Shown here: piece by piece, positions 23,191 through 33,446 of the stretch
Layout: each line of letters starts with the position of its first letter
Position numbering within the stretch: position 1 is the first letter of the stretch
NCBI RefSeq assembly: GCF_001713355.1
Contig: NZ_CP016448.1
Span: 1,984,001 to 2,048,000 of the forward strand
Length of the DNA: 64,000 nt
Direction of reading: 5' to 3'
From: Methyloversatilis sp. RAC08
Lineage (GTDB): Bacteria > Pseudomonadota > Gammaproteobacteria > Burkholderiales > Rhodocyclaceae
Made by a program: the position numbers and the translations under genes
Notes under the pieces: generated by a model
Seen by the model: only the letters and a program-made list of their open reading frames with translations
Told to the model about the DNA's origin: nothing
Database searches by the model: none

Positions 23191-24831
23191 ATGGATACCC
23201 AACGCTCCGCCCTGTTGATCGTTTTCCTGTTTTCGCTGTTCATGCTGTGGGACGGCTGGCAGCGCCAGTCGCAACCGCCGGTCGCCGCAGCACCGGCTGC
23301 CGATGCAGTGGCACAGTCGCCGGGTGCCCAGGCACCGGTGCCGACCGTGAGCACGCCGGCCGGTGCAGCCGATGTACCGGCCGTGCCGGTCGTGGCGCAG
23401 AAGACCGCGACCCGCGTGGTAACCGATCTGTTCATCGCCGATGTGTCGGCCGAGGGCGGTTCGATCATCCGGCTCGAACTGCTGCAGCACAAGGCGGGCC
23501 CCGAAGCGACCGGCAATTTCGTGCTGCTCGACAATGGCGGTGCCCACCTCTATCACGCGCAGAGCGGTCTGATTGGTGAGGGTCTGCCGACACACAAGAC
23601 GGTTTTCCAGCTGCCGGAAGGCGAGCTGACGCTGGCTGATGGCCAGGACAAGGTCGAATTGCGCATGACGGCAGCCGGTGGCGAAGGCGTCACGGTGACC
23701 AAGGTGCTCACCTTCACTCGCGGCAGCTACCAGATCGGCACGCGCTACGAAGTGGCGAATGCCTCGCAGGCGCCGGTCAGCGCGCATGCCTACTTCCAGC
23801 TGTTGCGCGACGGCAAGCCCACCGCCGGCGGCAATGCCATGTTGAGCACCTTCACCGGCCCGGCCTTCTATACCGATCAGGGCAAGTACCAGAAGATCGA
23901 CTTTTCGGACATCGCCGATAATTCGGCCAAGTTCGTCAACAAGGCGCCGGATGGCTGGGTGGCGCTGGTGCAGCACTATTTCGTCAGTGCCTTCGTGCCT
24001 CCGAAGGGAGCCGATCGAGAATTCTTTGCCCGCAAGGTCGGCAATGACCTGTACACCGCAGGCGTCGTCGTGCCGCTTGCTGCGGCAGCGCCGGGCGCCA
24101 CTTCGTCGATCGAAGTGCCGCTCTACGCGGGTCCGCAGATCCAGGAAGATCTGGTTGCATTGGCGCCGGGCCTTGATCTGGTGGTCGATTACGGCTTCCT
24201 GACCATCATCGCCTCGCCGATGCACTGGGTGCTGGAGAAGCTGCACGACATGGTCGGCAACTGGGGATGGGCCATCATCCTGCTGACGATTCTGATCAAG
24301 GCGATCTTCTTCCCGCTGTCCGCCGCCAGCTACCGCTCGATGGCCAAGCTGCGTGTGGTCACGCCGCGCATGCAGCAGATCAAGGAGCGCCACGGCGGCG
24401 ACCGCATGCGCATGCAGCAGGAAATGATGGAGCTGTACAAGACGGAAAAGATCAATCCGCTCGGCGGATGCCTGCCCATCGTGGTGCAGATCCCGGTGTT
24501 CATCGCGCTGTACTGGGTGCTGCTGGGCAGCGTTGAAATGCGCAACGCGCCCTGGATAGGCTGGATCACCGACCTGTCGATCAAGGATCCCTACTTCGTT
24601 CTGCCCATCATCATGGGCATCACGATGTTCGTGCAGACCAAGTTGAATCCGACGCCGCCGGACCCGATCCAGGCGAAAGTGATGCTCTTCCTGCCGATCG
24701 TGTTCACCGGCATGTTCCTGTTCTTCCCGTCCGGTCTGGTGCTGTACTGGGTGGTGAACAACGTGCTGTCGATCGCCCAGCAGTGGCAGATCACCCGCAT
24801 GATCGAAAGCGGCAAGGCCGCCAAGACCTGA
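23191..24831 (+). CDS. yidC: Membrane protein insertase YidC
   Basis: A 546-residue YidC of the Gram-negative type. An N-terminal membrane anchor (MDTQRSALLIVFLFSLFMLW) is followed by an Ala/Pro-rich linker, a large periplasmic beta-sandwich (about 60-330) and the conserved five-helix insertase core. Core elements visible are NWGWAIILLTILIKAIFFPL, EKINPLGGCLPIVVQIPVFI and LPSGLVLYW-like FPSGLVLYWVVNN. It inserts inner-membrane proteins alone or with Sec. The start at 23191 matches the family; in-frame codons upstream are leader. Confidence 0.97.
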   Translation: MDTQRSALLIVFLFSLFMLWDGWQRQSQPPVAAAPAADAVAQSPGAQAPVPTVSTPAGAADVPAVPVVAQKTATRVVTDLFIADVSAEGGSIIRLELLQHKAGPEATGNFVLLDNGGAHLYHAQSGLIGEGLPTHKTVFQLPEGELTLADGQDKVELRMTAAGGEGVTVTKVLTFTRGSYQIGTRYEVANASQAPVSAHAYFQLLRDGKPTAGGNAMLSTFTGPAFYTDQGKYQKIDFSDIADNSAKFVNKAPDGWVALVQHYFVSAFVPPKGADREFFARKVGNDLYTAGVVVPLAAAAPGATSSIEVPLYAGPQIQEDLVALAPGLDLVVDYGFLTIIASPMHWVLEKLHDMVGNWGWAIILLTILIKAIFFPLSAASYRSMAKLRVVTPRMQQIKERHGGDRMRMQQEMMELYKTEKINPLGGCLPIVVQIPVFIALYWVLLGSVEMRNAPWIGWITDLSIKDPYFVLPIIMGITMFVQTKLNPTPPDPIQAKVMLFLPIVFTGMFLFFPSGLVLYWVVNNVLSIAQQWQITRMIESGKAAKT

Positions 24832-24934
24832 TCCCGCAGATACCCGCTCCGGCGTCGAGGGCGCCGCGACTGCAATCACCCGCGGCGGGTTGTATTGTGG
24901 GCGCGGCGCCCTCTTCGTTACCGGACCCTCGACC

Positions 24935-26299
24935 ATGCATCCAGCCAGGTACCCTGCCGACACCATTGCCGCGATAGCGACCGCAACCGGTCGCGGCGGC
25001 ATCGGCGTTGTCCGGGTGTCCGGCAGCCGGGCGGCCGATGTTGCACTTGGCGTACTCGGGCGCCTGCCGCCAGTTCGTCAGGCCGCGTTCCTGAGATTTC
25101 AGGCGGCCGACGGGACGACGCTGGATCACGGTGTCGCGCTGTGGTTTGCGGCGCCAGCGTCCTACACCGGCGAACATGTGCTCGAGCTTCACGGTCATGG
25201 TGGCCGCGCGGTGCTGCAGTCGGTGCTCGCACGCTGCTTCGAACTGGGTGCGCGCCCTGCCCGCCCCGGTGAATTCACCGAACGGGCTTTCCTGAACGAT
25301 CGCATCGATCTGGCCCAGGCCGAGGCGGTCGCCGATCTGATCGACGCGAGTACGTCAACGGCGGCCCGTGCCGCCATGCGTTCCCTGGATGGCGAGTTTT
25401 CGCGTCACGTCCATCAACTGGAGGACGCGCTGGTCAACCTGCGACTGTTTGTCGAGGCGACGCTGGACTTTCCCGAGGAAGATGTCGAGTTCATCGAACA
25501 GGCAGGCGCCCGGCGCAAGCTCGATGAGGTGATGCAGGCGGTTGGCGCGTTGCGCGAAAGGGCTCGCTGCGGTGCCGTCCTCAGAGAGGGGCTGACGGTC
25601 GTGCTGGCCGGCGCGCCGAACGTTGGCAAGTCCAGCCTGCTCAATGCGCTGTCCGGCGAAGATCGCGCCATCGTGACCGATATCGCGGGAACCACGCGCG
25701 ACACCCTGCGCGAGCTGATTTCCATCGACGGCGTACCGCTGCACATCATCGACACTGCGGGTCTGCGCGACACGAGCGATCCGGTCGAACAGGCCGGTAT
25801 CGCCCGCACGCGGCGCGAGCTCGATCGCGCGCATGCCGTGGTTCACCTGATCGACGCGACGACCGGGTTCGATGCGGCGGCGCGGCGCATTGACGAAGGC
25901 TTGCCGGACGGACTGAAGCGCATACGCGTATTCAACAAGATCGATCTCACCGATGATTCGCCCCACTCCGAGCGCGCGGGCGATGTCGTCTCGGTATGGC
26001 TGTCCGCCCGCGAAGGTGCGGGGCTGGACCTCGTCCGCACGGCGCTGCTTGATTGCATCGGCTGGCATGGTGGCGCCGAAGACGCGTTGTCTGCCCGTGC
26101 TCGACACCTTCATGCGCTCGATGCAGCGATGGACAGGCTGGATGCCGCTCGTAGCTGCATTGCCGGCAAGGTTCTGCAGCTTGATTTGTTTGCGGAAGAG
26201 CTGCGTCTCGCCCATCGAGCGCTCGGCGACATCACCGGCGAGTTCACACCTGATGATCTGCTGGGTGAGATCTTTTCCCGCTTCTGCATCGGAAAGTGA
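24935..26299 (+). CDS. mnmE: tRNA uridine-5-carboxymethylaminomethyl(34) synthesis GTPase MnmE
   Basis: A 454-residue MnmE. The N-terminal folate-binding domain begins DTIAAIATATGRGGIGVVRV. The G domain carries G1 GAPNVGKSS (226-234), G2/G3 TDIAGTTRDT and DTAGLRDT, and G4 NKID. The C-terminal FCIGK has the active cysteine. With MnmG it modifies the wobble uridine of several tRNAs. The ATG at 24935 matches the family start. A parS site directly follows the stop codon. Confidence 0.97.
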   Translation: MHPARYPADTIAAIATATGRGGIGVVRVSGSRAADVALGVLGRLPPVRQAAFLRFQAADGTTLDHGVALWFAAPASYTGEHVLELHGHGGRAVLQSVLARCFELGARPARPGEFTERAFLNDRIDLAQAEAVADLIDASTSTAARAAMRSLDGEFSRHVHQLEDALVNLRLFVEATLDFPEEDVEFIEQAGARRKLDEVMQAVGALRERARCGAVLREGLTVVLAGAPNVGKSSLLNALSGEDRAIVTDIAGTTRDTLRELISIDGVPLHIIDTAGLRDTSDPVEQAGIARTRRELDRAHAVVHLIDATTGFDAAARRIDEGLPDGLKRIRVFNKIDLTDDSPHSERAGDVVSVWLSAREGAGLDLVRTALLDCIGWHGGAEDALSARARHLHALDAAMDRLDAARSCIAGKVLQLDLFAEELRLAHRALGDITGEFTPDDLLGEIFSRFCIGK

Positions 26300-26315
26300 T
26301 GTTCCACGTGAAACA
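26300..26315. promoter_or_regulatory. parS site 1 (ParB binding)
   Basis: TGTTCCACGTGAAACA, one base from the perfect palindrome TGTTTCACGTGAAACA. It starts one base after the mnmE stop and lies 4.7 kb from parB. It would nucleate the ParB spreading complex for chromosome segregation. Confidence 0.92.
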
Positions 26316-26329
26316 TCCGGAAGGTCGTT

Positions 26330-27091
26330 TTGTTGGCTGACTTCGCCTTGTTGTTTGTCGGCGCATTCTTCGCAGGTCTTGTGGATGCCATGGTCGGTGG
26401 TGGCGGACTGGTGCAGATACCGCTGCTGTTCAATGTGTTCCCGGGCGTCGCGCCCGCGACCCTGTTCGGTACCAACAAGGCGGTCAGCATCGTCGGGACG
26501 GCCTTTGCGGCGCGCCGCTATCTGGGCAAGGTGGACATGGATTGGCGCGTGCTCTGGCGCGCTGCCCTGGCTGCATTTGTCGCGTCATTTGCCGGCGCGG
26601 CTGCTGTCGGCCTGTTCCCGCCGCAGATGCTGCGACCACTGGTCATCGTGCTGCTGGTCGCTGTGCTTGCCTACACACTGAAGAAGAAGGACTTTGGCGC
26701 TTCGTCGCGCGGCATCGACCGCAAGCCGCGCCCGGTACTTGCGCTGTTGCTGGGTGCGGCGATCGGCTTTTACGACGGCTTCTTCGGACCGGGAACCGGC
26801 AGCTTCCTGATCTTTCTTTTCATCCGCTGCTATGCGTGGGATTTCCTGCGTGCGTCGGCGGCTGCCAAGGTCGTGAACGTCAGCACCAACCTCGCCGCGC
26901 TGTGCTGGTTCGTGCCTGTGGGTGCAATCATGATCAAGGTGGCTGCACTGATGGCGCTGGCCAACCTCGCCGGCGCATGGGTGGGCGCGCATCTTGCGAT
27001 GAAGAACGGCGCACTGTTCGTGCGCCGCGTATTCATTGTCGTGGTGGGTGTGCTGATCGCGCGTTTGACCTGGGATGTGCTGTCAGTCTGA
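26330..27091 (+). CDS. TSUP (TauE/SafE) family sulfite exporter-like permease
   Basis: A 253-residue membrane protein with about eight transmembrane segments and duplicated TSUP motifs: DAMVGGGGLVQIPLL near residue 20, and GFYDGFFGPGTGSFL at about 145. The family exports sulfite, sulfoacetate or other small anions. The start is a TTG at 26330 with AAGG upstream; other starts are possible. It is sandwiched between two parS sites, an unusual position, and its stop codon lies inside the downstream parS palindrome. Confidence 0.88.
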   Translation: MLADFALLFVGAFFAGLVDAMVGGGGLVQIPLLFNVFPGVAPATLFGTNKAVSIVGTAFAARRYLGKVDMDWRVLWRAALAAFVASFAGAAAVGLFPPQMLRPLVIVLLVAVLAYTLKKKDFGASSRGIDRKPRPVLALLLGAAIGFYDGFFGPGTGSFLIFLFIRCYAWDFLRASAAAKVVNVSTNLAALCWFVPVGAIMIKVAALMALANLAGAWVGAHLAMKNGALFVRRVFIVVVGVLIARLTWDVLSV

Positions 27092-27120
27092 AGGATGTTT
27101 CACGTGAAACATCCTTCAGA
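27087..27120. promoter_or_regulatory. parS site 2 within a 34-bp perfect palindrome
   Basis: The core TGTTTCACGTGAAACA (27096-27111) is an exact parS. Symmetry extends nine bases on each side (arms TCTGAAGGA... to ...TCCTTCAGA), giving 34 bp of perfect dyad that includes the TGA of the preceding gene. The extension might also form a hairpin at the mRNA 3' end. Confidence 0.94.
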
Positions 27121-27141
27121 CGTTCCTGCGCAGGCGCAGCA

Positions 27142-27468
27142 TCAATGACCGAAGCGGATTGGCGGCAGCACGATGGTCACGCCGCCACCACCTCGATGAC
27201 CGTGGTGACCGTAGCCACCATAGCCGTAGTAGCGTGGCGGTGCGACGTAGTAGGCCGGTCCGCCATAGTAGTGGTGGCTGATGCGCGGGGCGTGATGTCG
27301 GGGACCGTAGCCACGGTGATGGCGCCCGAAATCGTGATGGCCACGGAAGTCCTTCTGATAGCCATGGTGACGGTCGCCGCGGTGACCGCGCCAGTCGTCG
27401 CGGTCCGCCATCGCGACACCGCTGAACGTCAATGTGAGTGCAGCAAGTACCGAACTGAGGGTTTTCAT
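27142..27468 (-). CDS. Secreted His/Gly/Tyr-rich small protein
   Basis: A 108-residue protein. Residues 1-21 (MKTLSSVLAALTLTFSGVAMA) form a classic Sec signal peptide. The mature part is extremely rich in His, Gly, Tyr and Arg, with repeats such as RGHRGDRHHG, GYGGYGHHGHRGGGG and a C-terminus VLPPIRFGH. No family function is recognised. The His clusters suggest metal binding in the periplasm or envelope. It is divergent from mnmG and converges on the parS 2 palindrome. Composition and signal make it a likely real gene. Confidence 0.75.
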   Translation of the reverse strand: MKTLSSVLAALTLTFSGVAMADRDDWRGHRGDRHHGYQKDFRGHHDFGRHHRGYGPRHHAPRISHHYYGGPAYYVAPPRYYGYGGYGHHGHRGGGGVTIVLPPIRFGH

Positions 27469-27632
27469 GGTTCTTACTCTTGGTGAACACGACACAAGCG
27501 TAGTGAGCGCGGACGCTTTGTGCCGTAAGCAACTGTAAGAACTTGCAAGGCTGCACGGGCGTGCGACCTTGGTGATCGTTGCCTTCGGTCGTATCATTCA
27601 GCCCCTTCGCCTTATTTTGCATTGCAGCGAAA

Positions 27633-29522
<1,890 letters not shown>

Positions 29523-29570
29523 GCCGGTAAGCCGACCCCCCGAATTGAAGTTGACTCAAGCGATCTGCCC

Positions 29571-30209
29571 ATGACCCTGCAAACCGAACTGGCCGCCGGC
29601 CTGAACGTCCTCGACCTTTCGATTCCCGCCGCCGCGCAGACGCGACTGCTGCGATTCATCGCGCTGATGGCCAAGTGGAACGCGGTGTACAACCTCACCG
29701 CGATCCGCGAAGAGTCGCGCATGCTGACGCATCACCTGCTCGACGCGCTGTCGATCGCACGCTTCATTCCGGACGGTTCGACGCTGATCGACATCGGTTC
29801 CGGCGGTGGCGTGCCGGGCATCCCGCTGGCCATCGCGCGACCCGACCTCGACGTGCTGTCGATCGAGCCGAATTCCAAGAAGGCATCGTTCCAGCAGCAG
29901 GTACGCATCGACCTCGGTCTGGAAAACTTCGATGTGCAGATTGCGCGTGCCGAAGCGGTCGAACTGCCGCAGAGCCGTGATTTCATCGTGTCGCGCGCCT
30001 TCGGCGATCTGGCCGACTTCATCAAGGTGGCGGGGCATCTGCTGAAGCCGGACGGTCAGATGCTGGCGATGAAGGGCGTTTATCCGGACGAGGAAGTGCG
30101 GGCCATTCCTGCCGGCTGGGCCTTGCGCCGGGCCGAAGAACTGCAGGTGCCGGGCGTCGAGGGCGCGCGCCACCTGCTGTGGCTTGCCCGCGTGCCTGCT
30201 GCAGGCTGA
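29571..30209 (+). CDS. rsmG: 16S rRNA (guanine(527)-N7)-methyltransferase
   Basis: A 212-residue RsmG (GidB). It shows KWNAVYNLTAIRE (35-47), the SAM-binding DIGSGGGVPGIPLAIARP and the late SRAFGDLADF segment. It methylates G527 of 16S rRNA; loss gives low-level streptomycin resistance in other bacteria. It lies 48 bp after mnmG and 7 bp before parA, the standard order. Confidence 0.97.
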   Translation: MTLQTELAAGLNVLDLSIPAAAQTRLLRFIALMAKWNAVYNLTAIREESRMLTHHLLDALSIARFIPDGSTLIDIGSGGGVPGIPLAIARPDLDVLSIEPNSKKASFQQQVRIDLGLENFDVQIARAEAVELPQSRDFIVSRAFGDLADFIKVAGHLLKPDGQMLAMKGVYPDEEVRAIPAGWALRRAEELQVPGVEGARHLLWLARVPAAG

Positions 30210-30216
30210 CCGGCCG

Positions 30217-30987
30217 ATGCCGCGCATTTTCGCGATCGCCAACCAGAAGGGCGGAGTCGGCAAGACGACGACCAGCGTCAACCTCGCCGCCGCGCTGGGT
30301 CAGGCGGGCCAGCGCACGCTGCTGGTCGACCTCGATCCGCAGGGCAACGCCACGATGGGCGCCGGCGTCGACAAGCGCACGCTCAAATCCAGCGTCTACC
30401 CGGTGCTGCTCGGCCTGGCTTCGCTCGCCGACGCGCGCGTCACCAGTCCGCATGCCGGTCTCGACGTGCTGCCGGCCAACCGCGATCTGGCGGGTGCCGA
30501 AGTCGAACTGGTCGAAATTGAAAATCGGGAAAACCGATTGAAAAAGGCCATTTCAGAGTGCGCAGACGATTACGACTTCGTGTTGATCGACTGCCCGCCC
30601 AGCCTGAGCCTGCTCACGCTGAACGGCCTGTGCGCGGCGCACGGCGTCATCATTCCGATGCAGTGCGAGTACTACGCGCTCGAGGGCCTGTCCGATCTGG
30701 TGAACACCATCAAGAAGGTGCATGCCAACCTGAACCGCGACCTGAAGGTGATCGGCCTGCTGCGCGTCATGTTCGACCCGCGCAGCACGTTGTCGCAGCA
30801 GGTGTCGGCGCAGCTCGAATCGCACTTCGGCGACAAGGTGTTCAGAACCGTTGTCCCGCGCAACGTCCGTCTGGCGGAAGCTCCCAGCTACGGGGTACCG
30901 GGCGTGCTGTTCGACAAGAGCGCCAAGGGCGCGCAGGCCTACACCGCGTTCGCACAGGAAATGATCGAGCGGGTGAAAACCCTCTAG
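30217..30987 (+). CDS. parA: Chromosome partitioning ATPase ParA (Soj)
   Basis: A 256-residue Walker-type ATPase with the deviant Walker A KGGVGKTTT (11-19), DLDPQGNATMG and DCPPSLSLLT. It forms nucleoid-bound dimers that move ParB-parS complexes. The ATG at 30217 matches the family start (MPRIFAIANQ). It is followed after 37 bp by parB. Confidence 0.97.
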   Translation: MPRIFAIANQKGGVGKTTTSVNLAAALGQAGQRTLLVDLDPQGNATMGAGVDKRTLKSSVYPVLLGLASLADARVTSPHAGLDVLPANRDLAGAEVELVEIENRENRLKKAISECADDYDFVLIDCPPSLSLLTLNGLCAAHGVIIPMQCEYYALEGLSDLVNTIKKVHANLNRDLKVIGLLRVMFDPRSTLSQQVSAQLESHFGDKVFRTVVPRNVRLAEAPSYGVPGVLFDKSAKGAQAYTAFAQEMIERVKTL

Positions 30988-31024
30988 CCGCATTCATTCG
31001 CACTACACAAGAAGAAGGCAAACA

Positions 31025-31882
31025 ATGACCCCACCCAAACAGAAAGGTCTCGGCCGCGGGCTGGATGCGCTGCTGGCCGGCAATTCCGGCGAGTCCGGCA
31101 ATGCCGGCGAGTTGCGCACGCTGGCGGTCGGTGCGCTGCAGCCGGGCAAGTACCAGCCGCGCACGCGCATGGACCCGGGCTCGCTCGAGGAGCTGGCCGA
31201 GTCGATCCGCGCGCAGGGCATCATGCAGCCCATCCTGGTGCGCGAGGTCGCGCGCGAGCGCTTCGAAATCATCGCCGGCGAACGCCGCTGGCGTGCCGCG
31301 CAACTGGCAGGGCTGACCGAAGTGCCGGCGCTGGTGCGCGAAATCGCCGACGAAGCCGCGCTGGCGATGAGCCTGATCGAGAACATCCAGCGCGAGAACC
31401 TGAATCCGCTGGAAGAGGCGGCCGGCGTGCAGCGCTTGATCGATGAGTTCGGCATGACGCACGAACAGGCGGCCAACGCGATCGGCCGCTCGCGGTCGGC
31501 CACCACCAATCTGCTGCGACTGCTGCAGCTGGCCGAGCCGGTACAGGAACAGCTGATCACCGGCGATCTCGACATGGGTCATGCGCGCGCGCTGCTGACG
31601 CTGCCGCGCGCCGACCAGATCGCGCTCGCCAATCGCGTCGTGGCGCAGGGCCTGACCGTGCGCGACACCGAAAAGCTGGTGGCGCAGGGCGGTGTGGCCG
31701 AACAGGGGAGCAAGCGCACCGCCAGCGTGCCGCGCGATCTGGCGCGGCTGGAAGAGGAACTGTCCGATCTGGTGGGTGCCGTGGTCAGCGTGCAGGCCAA
31801 TGCGCGTGGCGCCGGCAAGGTCGCCATCCGCTTCAACGACCTCGACCAGCTCGACGGGCTGATCGCGCGCCTGCGCGGCTGA
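31025..31882 (+). CDS. parB: Chromosome partitioning protein ParB (Spo0J)
   Basis: A 285-residue CTP-dependent DNA clamp. Features: the ParA-stimulating N-terminus KGLGRGLDALLAG, the CTPase motif ERRWRAAQLAGL with ENIQRENLNPLEEA, the HTH (MTHEQAANAIGRSRSATTNL) and a C-terminal dimer domain. It binds the two parS sites 4-5 kb upstream. The ATG follows AAGAAGGC. Confidence 0.97.
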   Translation: MTPPKQKGLGRGLDALLAGNSGESGNAGELRTLAVGALQPGKYQPRTRMDPGSLEELAESIRAQGIMQPILVREVARERFEIIAGERRWRAAQLAGLTEVPALVREIADEAALAMSLIENIQRENLNPLEEAAGVQRLIDEFGMTHEQAANAIGRSRSATTNLLRLLQLAEPVQEQLITGDLDMGHARALLTLPRADQIALANRVVAQGLTVRDTEKLVAQGGVAEQGSKRTASVPRDLARLEEELSDLVGAVVSVQANARGAGKVAIRFNDLDQLDGLIARLRG

Positions 31883-31909
31883 TCGCCCTGACCGGCGTTC
31901 TGTCGCCGC

Positions 31910-32782
31910 ATGCGTTCTGCCATCGAATTCCTGCTGCTGGGTCTGGTCTGGGGAGCGTCGTTCGCGCTGTACCGGGTGGCGATTCCCGAATTCGGCCTCG
32001 CTGCGACGGTCAGCCTGCGCCTGCTGCTGGCGGCGACGGCGCTCTGCCTCGTATTCGGTTCTCCGTTGCGCAGCGTCGCGACCATCGACCGGCGGCGCAC
32101 GCTGGGCTGGCTCGCGCTGATCGGCGCCGGCACCACCGCGTTGCCCTTCACGCTGTTTGCTGAAACCGTCATGCGCTCCAGCGCCGGCTTTGCTGCGGTG
32201 CTCAATGCCAGTTCGCCCCTGTTCTCGGCGCTGCTTGCGGTGTGCGTGTGGCGTGAGGCGCTGTCGCGCAGCAAGGCGGTCGGCCTGATGCTGGGCTTCG
32301 CCGGCGTCGCATTGCTGGCCAGCCTGCGCGAGCTCGGTCCGCTGCGCATCGGTATCGACGCCGTGCTGCTCGGCCTTGCGGGCGCTGCCTGCTACGGGCT
32401 GGGTGTGCAGTTGGCGCGGCGCAAGCTCGGCGATCTGAACGCATCGGCGGTGGCTACCGGGTTTTCGGTCACCGGCGCGATACTGCTGCTGCCCTGGGCG
32501 CTGGTTTCGCTGCCCGCCGCGCTGCCGTCGTGGCCGGCGATCAGTGCGGTGCTGGTGCTCGGTCTGGTGTCGACCGCGCTCGGCAACGTCATGTACTTCC
32601 GGCTGCTTGGCCGCATCGGCGCGACGCCGGCGCTGAGCGTCACGTTCGTGATTCCGCCGTTCGCCATGCTGTGGGGCCACCTGCTGTTCGAAGAGGTGCC
32701 GACGCCCGCCATGCTGGCCAGTACGGCAGTGATTCTGGTCGGTACCGCGCTGACGCTGGGATGGCGGCGAACGCCCCGGTGA
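31910..32782 (+). CDS. EamA/DMT family transporter
   Basis: A 290-residue protein with about ten transmembrane segments and two EamA repeats (LLLGLVWGASFALYRVAIPE at the start; VTFVIPPFAMLWGHLLFEEV near the end). It is probably a metabolite or amino-acid exporter. It starts 28 bp after parB and may be at the end of that operon. The substrate is unknown. Confidence 0.9.
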   Translation: MRSAIEFLLLGLVWGASFALYRVAIPEFGLAATVSLRLLLAATALCLVFGSPLRSVATIDRRRTLGWLALIGAGTTALPFTLFAETVMRSSAGFAAVLNASSPLFSALLAVCVWREALSRSKAVGLMLGFAGVALLASLRELGPLRIGIDAVLLGLAGAACYGLGVQLARRKLGDLNASAVATGFSVTGAILLLPWALVSLPAALPSWPAISAVLVLGLVSTALGNVMYFRLLGRIGATPALSVTFVIPPFAMLWGHLLFEEVPTPAMLASTAVILVGTALTLGWRRTPR

Positions 32783-32955
32783 AATTCCCGGTCAACGGAC
32801 CGCCGGGGACTGCCGTTATGCACGAGGGTCGTTGCGACTCGCCAAACTTGTTCACCGTCAGCGGCTGGACTAGACTGGCGAGCCGCGCCGCCGAGTTGAT
32901 GCCGGAGAGCCCGGCCCCGCGATAATCATTGGTTAAACTACTGTCGAGGAACGTC

Positions 32956-33285
32956 ATGAGAACGATCATTTCCGCCGCCGTCTGTGCCATCGCGCTCGTG
33001 AGCGCACCGGCTTTCGCCAGCAAGGACCTGGCTACCGCCAAGGGCTGTCTGGGCTGTCACGCCATCGAAAAGGCGGGCGTCCTCGGCCCGGGCTATCAGG
33101 CTGTGGCGAAGAAGTACGAAGGCCAGAAGGACGCCGAAGGCAAGCTGGCGACCTTCATCCGCGCCGGCACGCCGGCCGGCTCCAAGCTGATGTGGGGCGG
33201 TGCGGTGCCGATGCCGGCCAATCCGGGCGTCAGCGAAGCCGACGCCAAGAAGCTGGCCGCCTGGATCCTCGCGGGCGCCAAGTAA
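32956..33285 (+). CDS. Small periplasmic class I cytochrome c
   Basis: A 109-residue protein with a Sec signal (1-22, cleavage near AFA) and one haem site CLGCH (31-35). A downstream methionine in GAVPMP (M86) is the likely sixth ligand. It resembles cytochrome c5/c551-type electron carriers. GAGGA precedes the ATG. A strong terminator follows 29 bp downstream, so it is monocistronic. Confidence 0.92.
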   Translation: MRTIISAAVCAIALVSAPAFASKDLATAKGCLGCHAIEKAGVLGPGYQAVAKKYEGQKDAEGKLATFIRAGTPAGSKLMWGGAVPMPANPGVSEADAKKLAAWILAGAK

Positions 33286-33313
33286 GGCTGCGCAGCACGC
33301 GTCGCAGCAGAAG

Positions 33314-33341
33314 GCCGGCTGGCAACAGCCGGCTTTTTTTT
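33314..33341 (+). terminator. Rho-independent terminator after the cytochrome c gene
   Basis: Stem GCCGGCTG, loop GCAA, CAGCCGGC, then eight T residues. A textbook intrinsic terminator. Confidence 0.92.
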
Positions 33342-33446
33342 GTTCAGCCGGAATAGCGGCGCTTACACCCCCTTTTCTCGGGCCTGCGGGTGACGCTGAC
33401 CTTGCTAAGCTCGCGACGGACATGTGTCTGTCAGGAGAAGTCGAGC

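Noticed and set aside
22948-25002. 684-codon reverse open frame over yidD-yidC-mnmE
   Set aside because: Antisense to conserved genes; no family resemblance.
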